From Acholoe squamosa (Eukaryota; Annelida; Polychaeta; Phyllodocida; Polynoidae), in assembly GCA_949317995.1 (NCBI GenBank), contig OX439036.1, positions 89,007,920-89,071,919 on the forward strand: a DNA stretch of 64,000 nt. Direction: 5' to 3'. The notes under the pieces are model-generated. The model was not told the DNA's origin, did no database searches, and was given only the letters and a program-made list of their open reading frames with translations. Below, one piece after another: positions 63,268 through 64,000 of the stretch; the stretch's first letter is position 1, and every line of letters begins with the position of its first letter. The translations under genes were made by a program, and so were the position numbers.

Positions 63268-63396
63268 TATTAGGGAGATTTAGCAGACCCGACGTACGTC
63301 ACTCATACTTGATTTCACGTAGACGTAGCAGTGCTGTATGTATGCTGAACGTCTGCGTTATATTGCCTACGTAGCGCTTTCTAAACCTGCCTAATA
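63268..63396. repeat. Imperfect 129-bp hairpin (possible MITE)
   Basis: TATTAGGGAGATTTAGCAGA at the left end loosely mirrors CTAAACCTGCCTAATA at the right, and CGTACGTC, CGTAGACGTAGC and ACGTCTGCG lie between them. The match has several mismatches, so this is tentative. Confidence 0.35.
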
Positions 63397-63715
63397 TTTC
63401 TCTATTCTACCCAGTTTTTCCTCTCCTATGTCACTAAACATATTGACATAGTTCCAGTCTACACTCTCCCAGTGCCAAGTAGCTGGGGGCCATACGGTCA
63501 GGTGCGCACATTCAGCCCGATCCAGGCTCTATTTGCCGACTTTACTGTCTCTAAATGACGTGGGCTGTAACCTAGTCTCTGTTTAAACCTTGAAGGACAA
63601 ATTGATGCGTAATACACTATGGCTATTTATCAGAATGAATAGGGCCGTGGTAAACGGCTCCATGGTGTTGTATGTCATGTCAGTTCAATGCTGATACATT
63701 CCCAAGGGGTGGGCA

Positions 63716-63792
63716 TGATGCATTAATGCAGTAATGATTAATGAATTAGCTGATACCGCTGTATTGGTGCATCAAAGTGATGAATGAACATG
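63716..63792. repeat. TGATGCA hairpin repeat, copy 3
   Basis: GCATGATGCATTAATGCAGT on the left, and TATTGGTGCATCAAAGTGAT on the right, resemble the arms of the hairpin at 46.2 kb. The arms are weaker mirrors of each other than in copy 1. Confidence 0.45.
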
Positions 63793-64000
63793 GAGCCATA
63801 AGGCATCATGTCATCCTTCAAGGTTTATAACATGAAAAGGTGAAAAGAAATCTACTGAAGTCAGTTACAGGATGATATTTGATCCAACTTAAAATGGGAT
63901 GGTCCTAAAAACTGTTTGCTCGATCTATTGGTATTCGCACATACACGTTCATGGTACGACCACTTTTTCTTCTAGACTATAGACATTGGCAGGTCTCTCA

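Overview
This window looks like gene-poor, repeat-rich intergenic DNA from a large invertebrate genome. I recognise no host protein-coding gene in 64 kb. Nearly everything that can be identified is a mobile element, its debris, or a tandem repeat. The short interspersed repeat here has a 3' tail ('GACCTTAGCTGTC...GGCGTTAAACA' followed by TCAC repeats) that resembles SINE/LINE tails I associate with molluscs and other lophotrochozoans. That assignment is from memory and is low confidence. The only clear host gene is a tRNA-Glu(CTC) at 62918-62989 (minus).

The main element is a largely intact non-LTR retrotransposon (LINE) on the minus strand, about 12.6 kb down to 5.72 kb. Its order is ORF1 (12415/12505-10862), a short SGNH-hydrolase-like ORF (10402-10172), then ORF2 with AP-type endonuclease plus reverse transcriptase (9197-6321), then a 3' UTR with AATAAA and a short TACAA-type tail. 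ORF1 has a coiled coil, an L1-ORF1-like RNA-binding region and, at its C-terminus, a NADAR domain (YbiA-like; NAD/ADP-ribose chemistry). A retroelement nucleic-acid-binding protein fused to a possible nucleic-acid de-ADP-ribosylating enzyme is the most interesting item in the window.

At 13.7-15.8 kb there is a MITE with about 50-bp terminal inverted repeats (TIRs), split by a SINE with a 15-bp target duplication, and beside it a 5'-truncated second LINE with one in-frame stop. Around 17.3-17.8 kb a degenerate repeat array carries RFX X-box-like palindromes. The 26.6-27.4 kb stretch holds a TA microsatellite followed by a 42-bp degenerate array. At 30.2-31 kb a 74-bp minisatellite is interrupted by a SINE with a 13-bp duplication. 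Foldback elements ending CACTG...CAGTG lie at 34.0, 51.9 and 54.5 kb.

The 42.1-44.9 kb stretch is a nested stack. A 2.84-kb element has an 18-bp TIR starting CACAGTG and a 5-bp target duplication (ATACT), features shared with Transib/RAG-type transposons. It contains a 994-bp TA-flanked element (with an 86-bp minisatellite and a further nested 337-bp element) and a SINE. At 53.4-58.5 kb two copies of one dispersed repeat allow empty/occupied comparison for a 1.95-kb hAT-like insertion and a LINE 3' fragment. A SINE at 59.87 kb has the usual head but a different 3' tail.

Smaller repeat families recur across the window: TAACTCGAAAG-ended elements (0.45, 2.65, 21.9, 49.5, 59.2 kb), arrays of a 30-bp CATGTCGATTTTAA unit (1.8, 61.5, 62.6 kb) and TGATGCA hairpins (46.2, 51.4, 63.7 kb).
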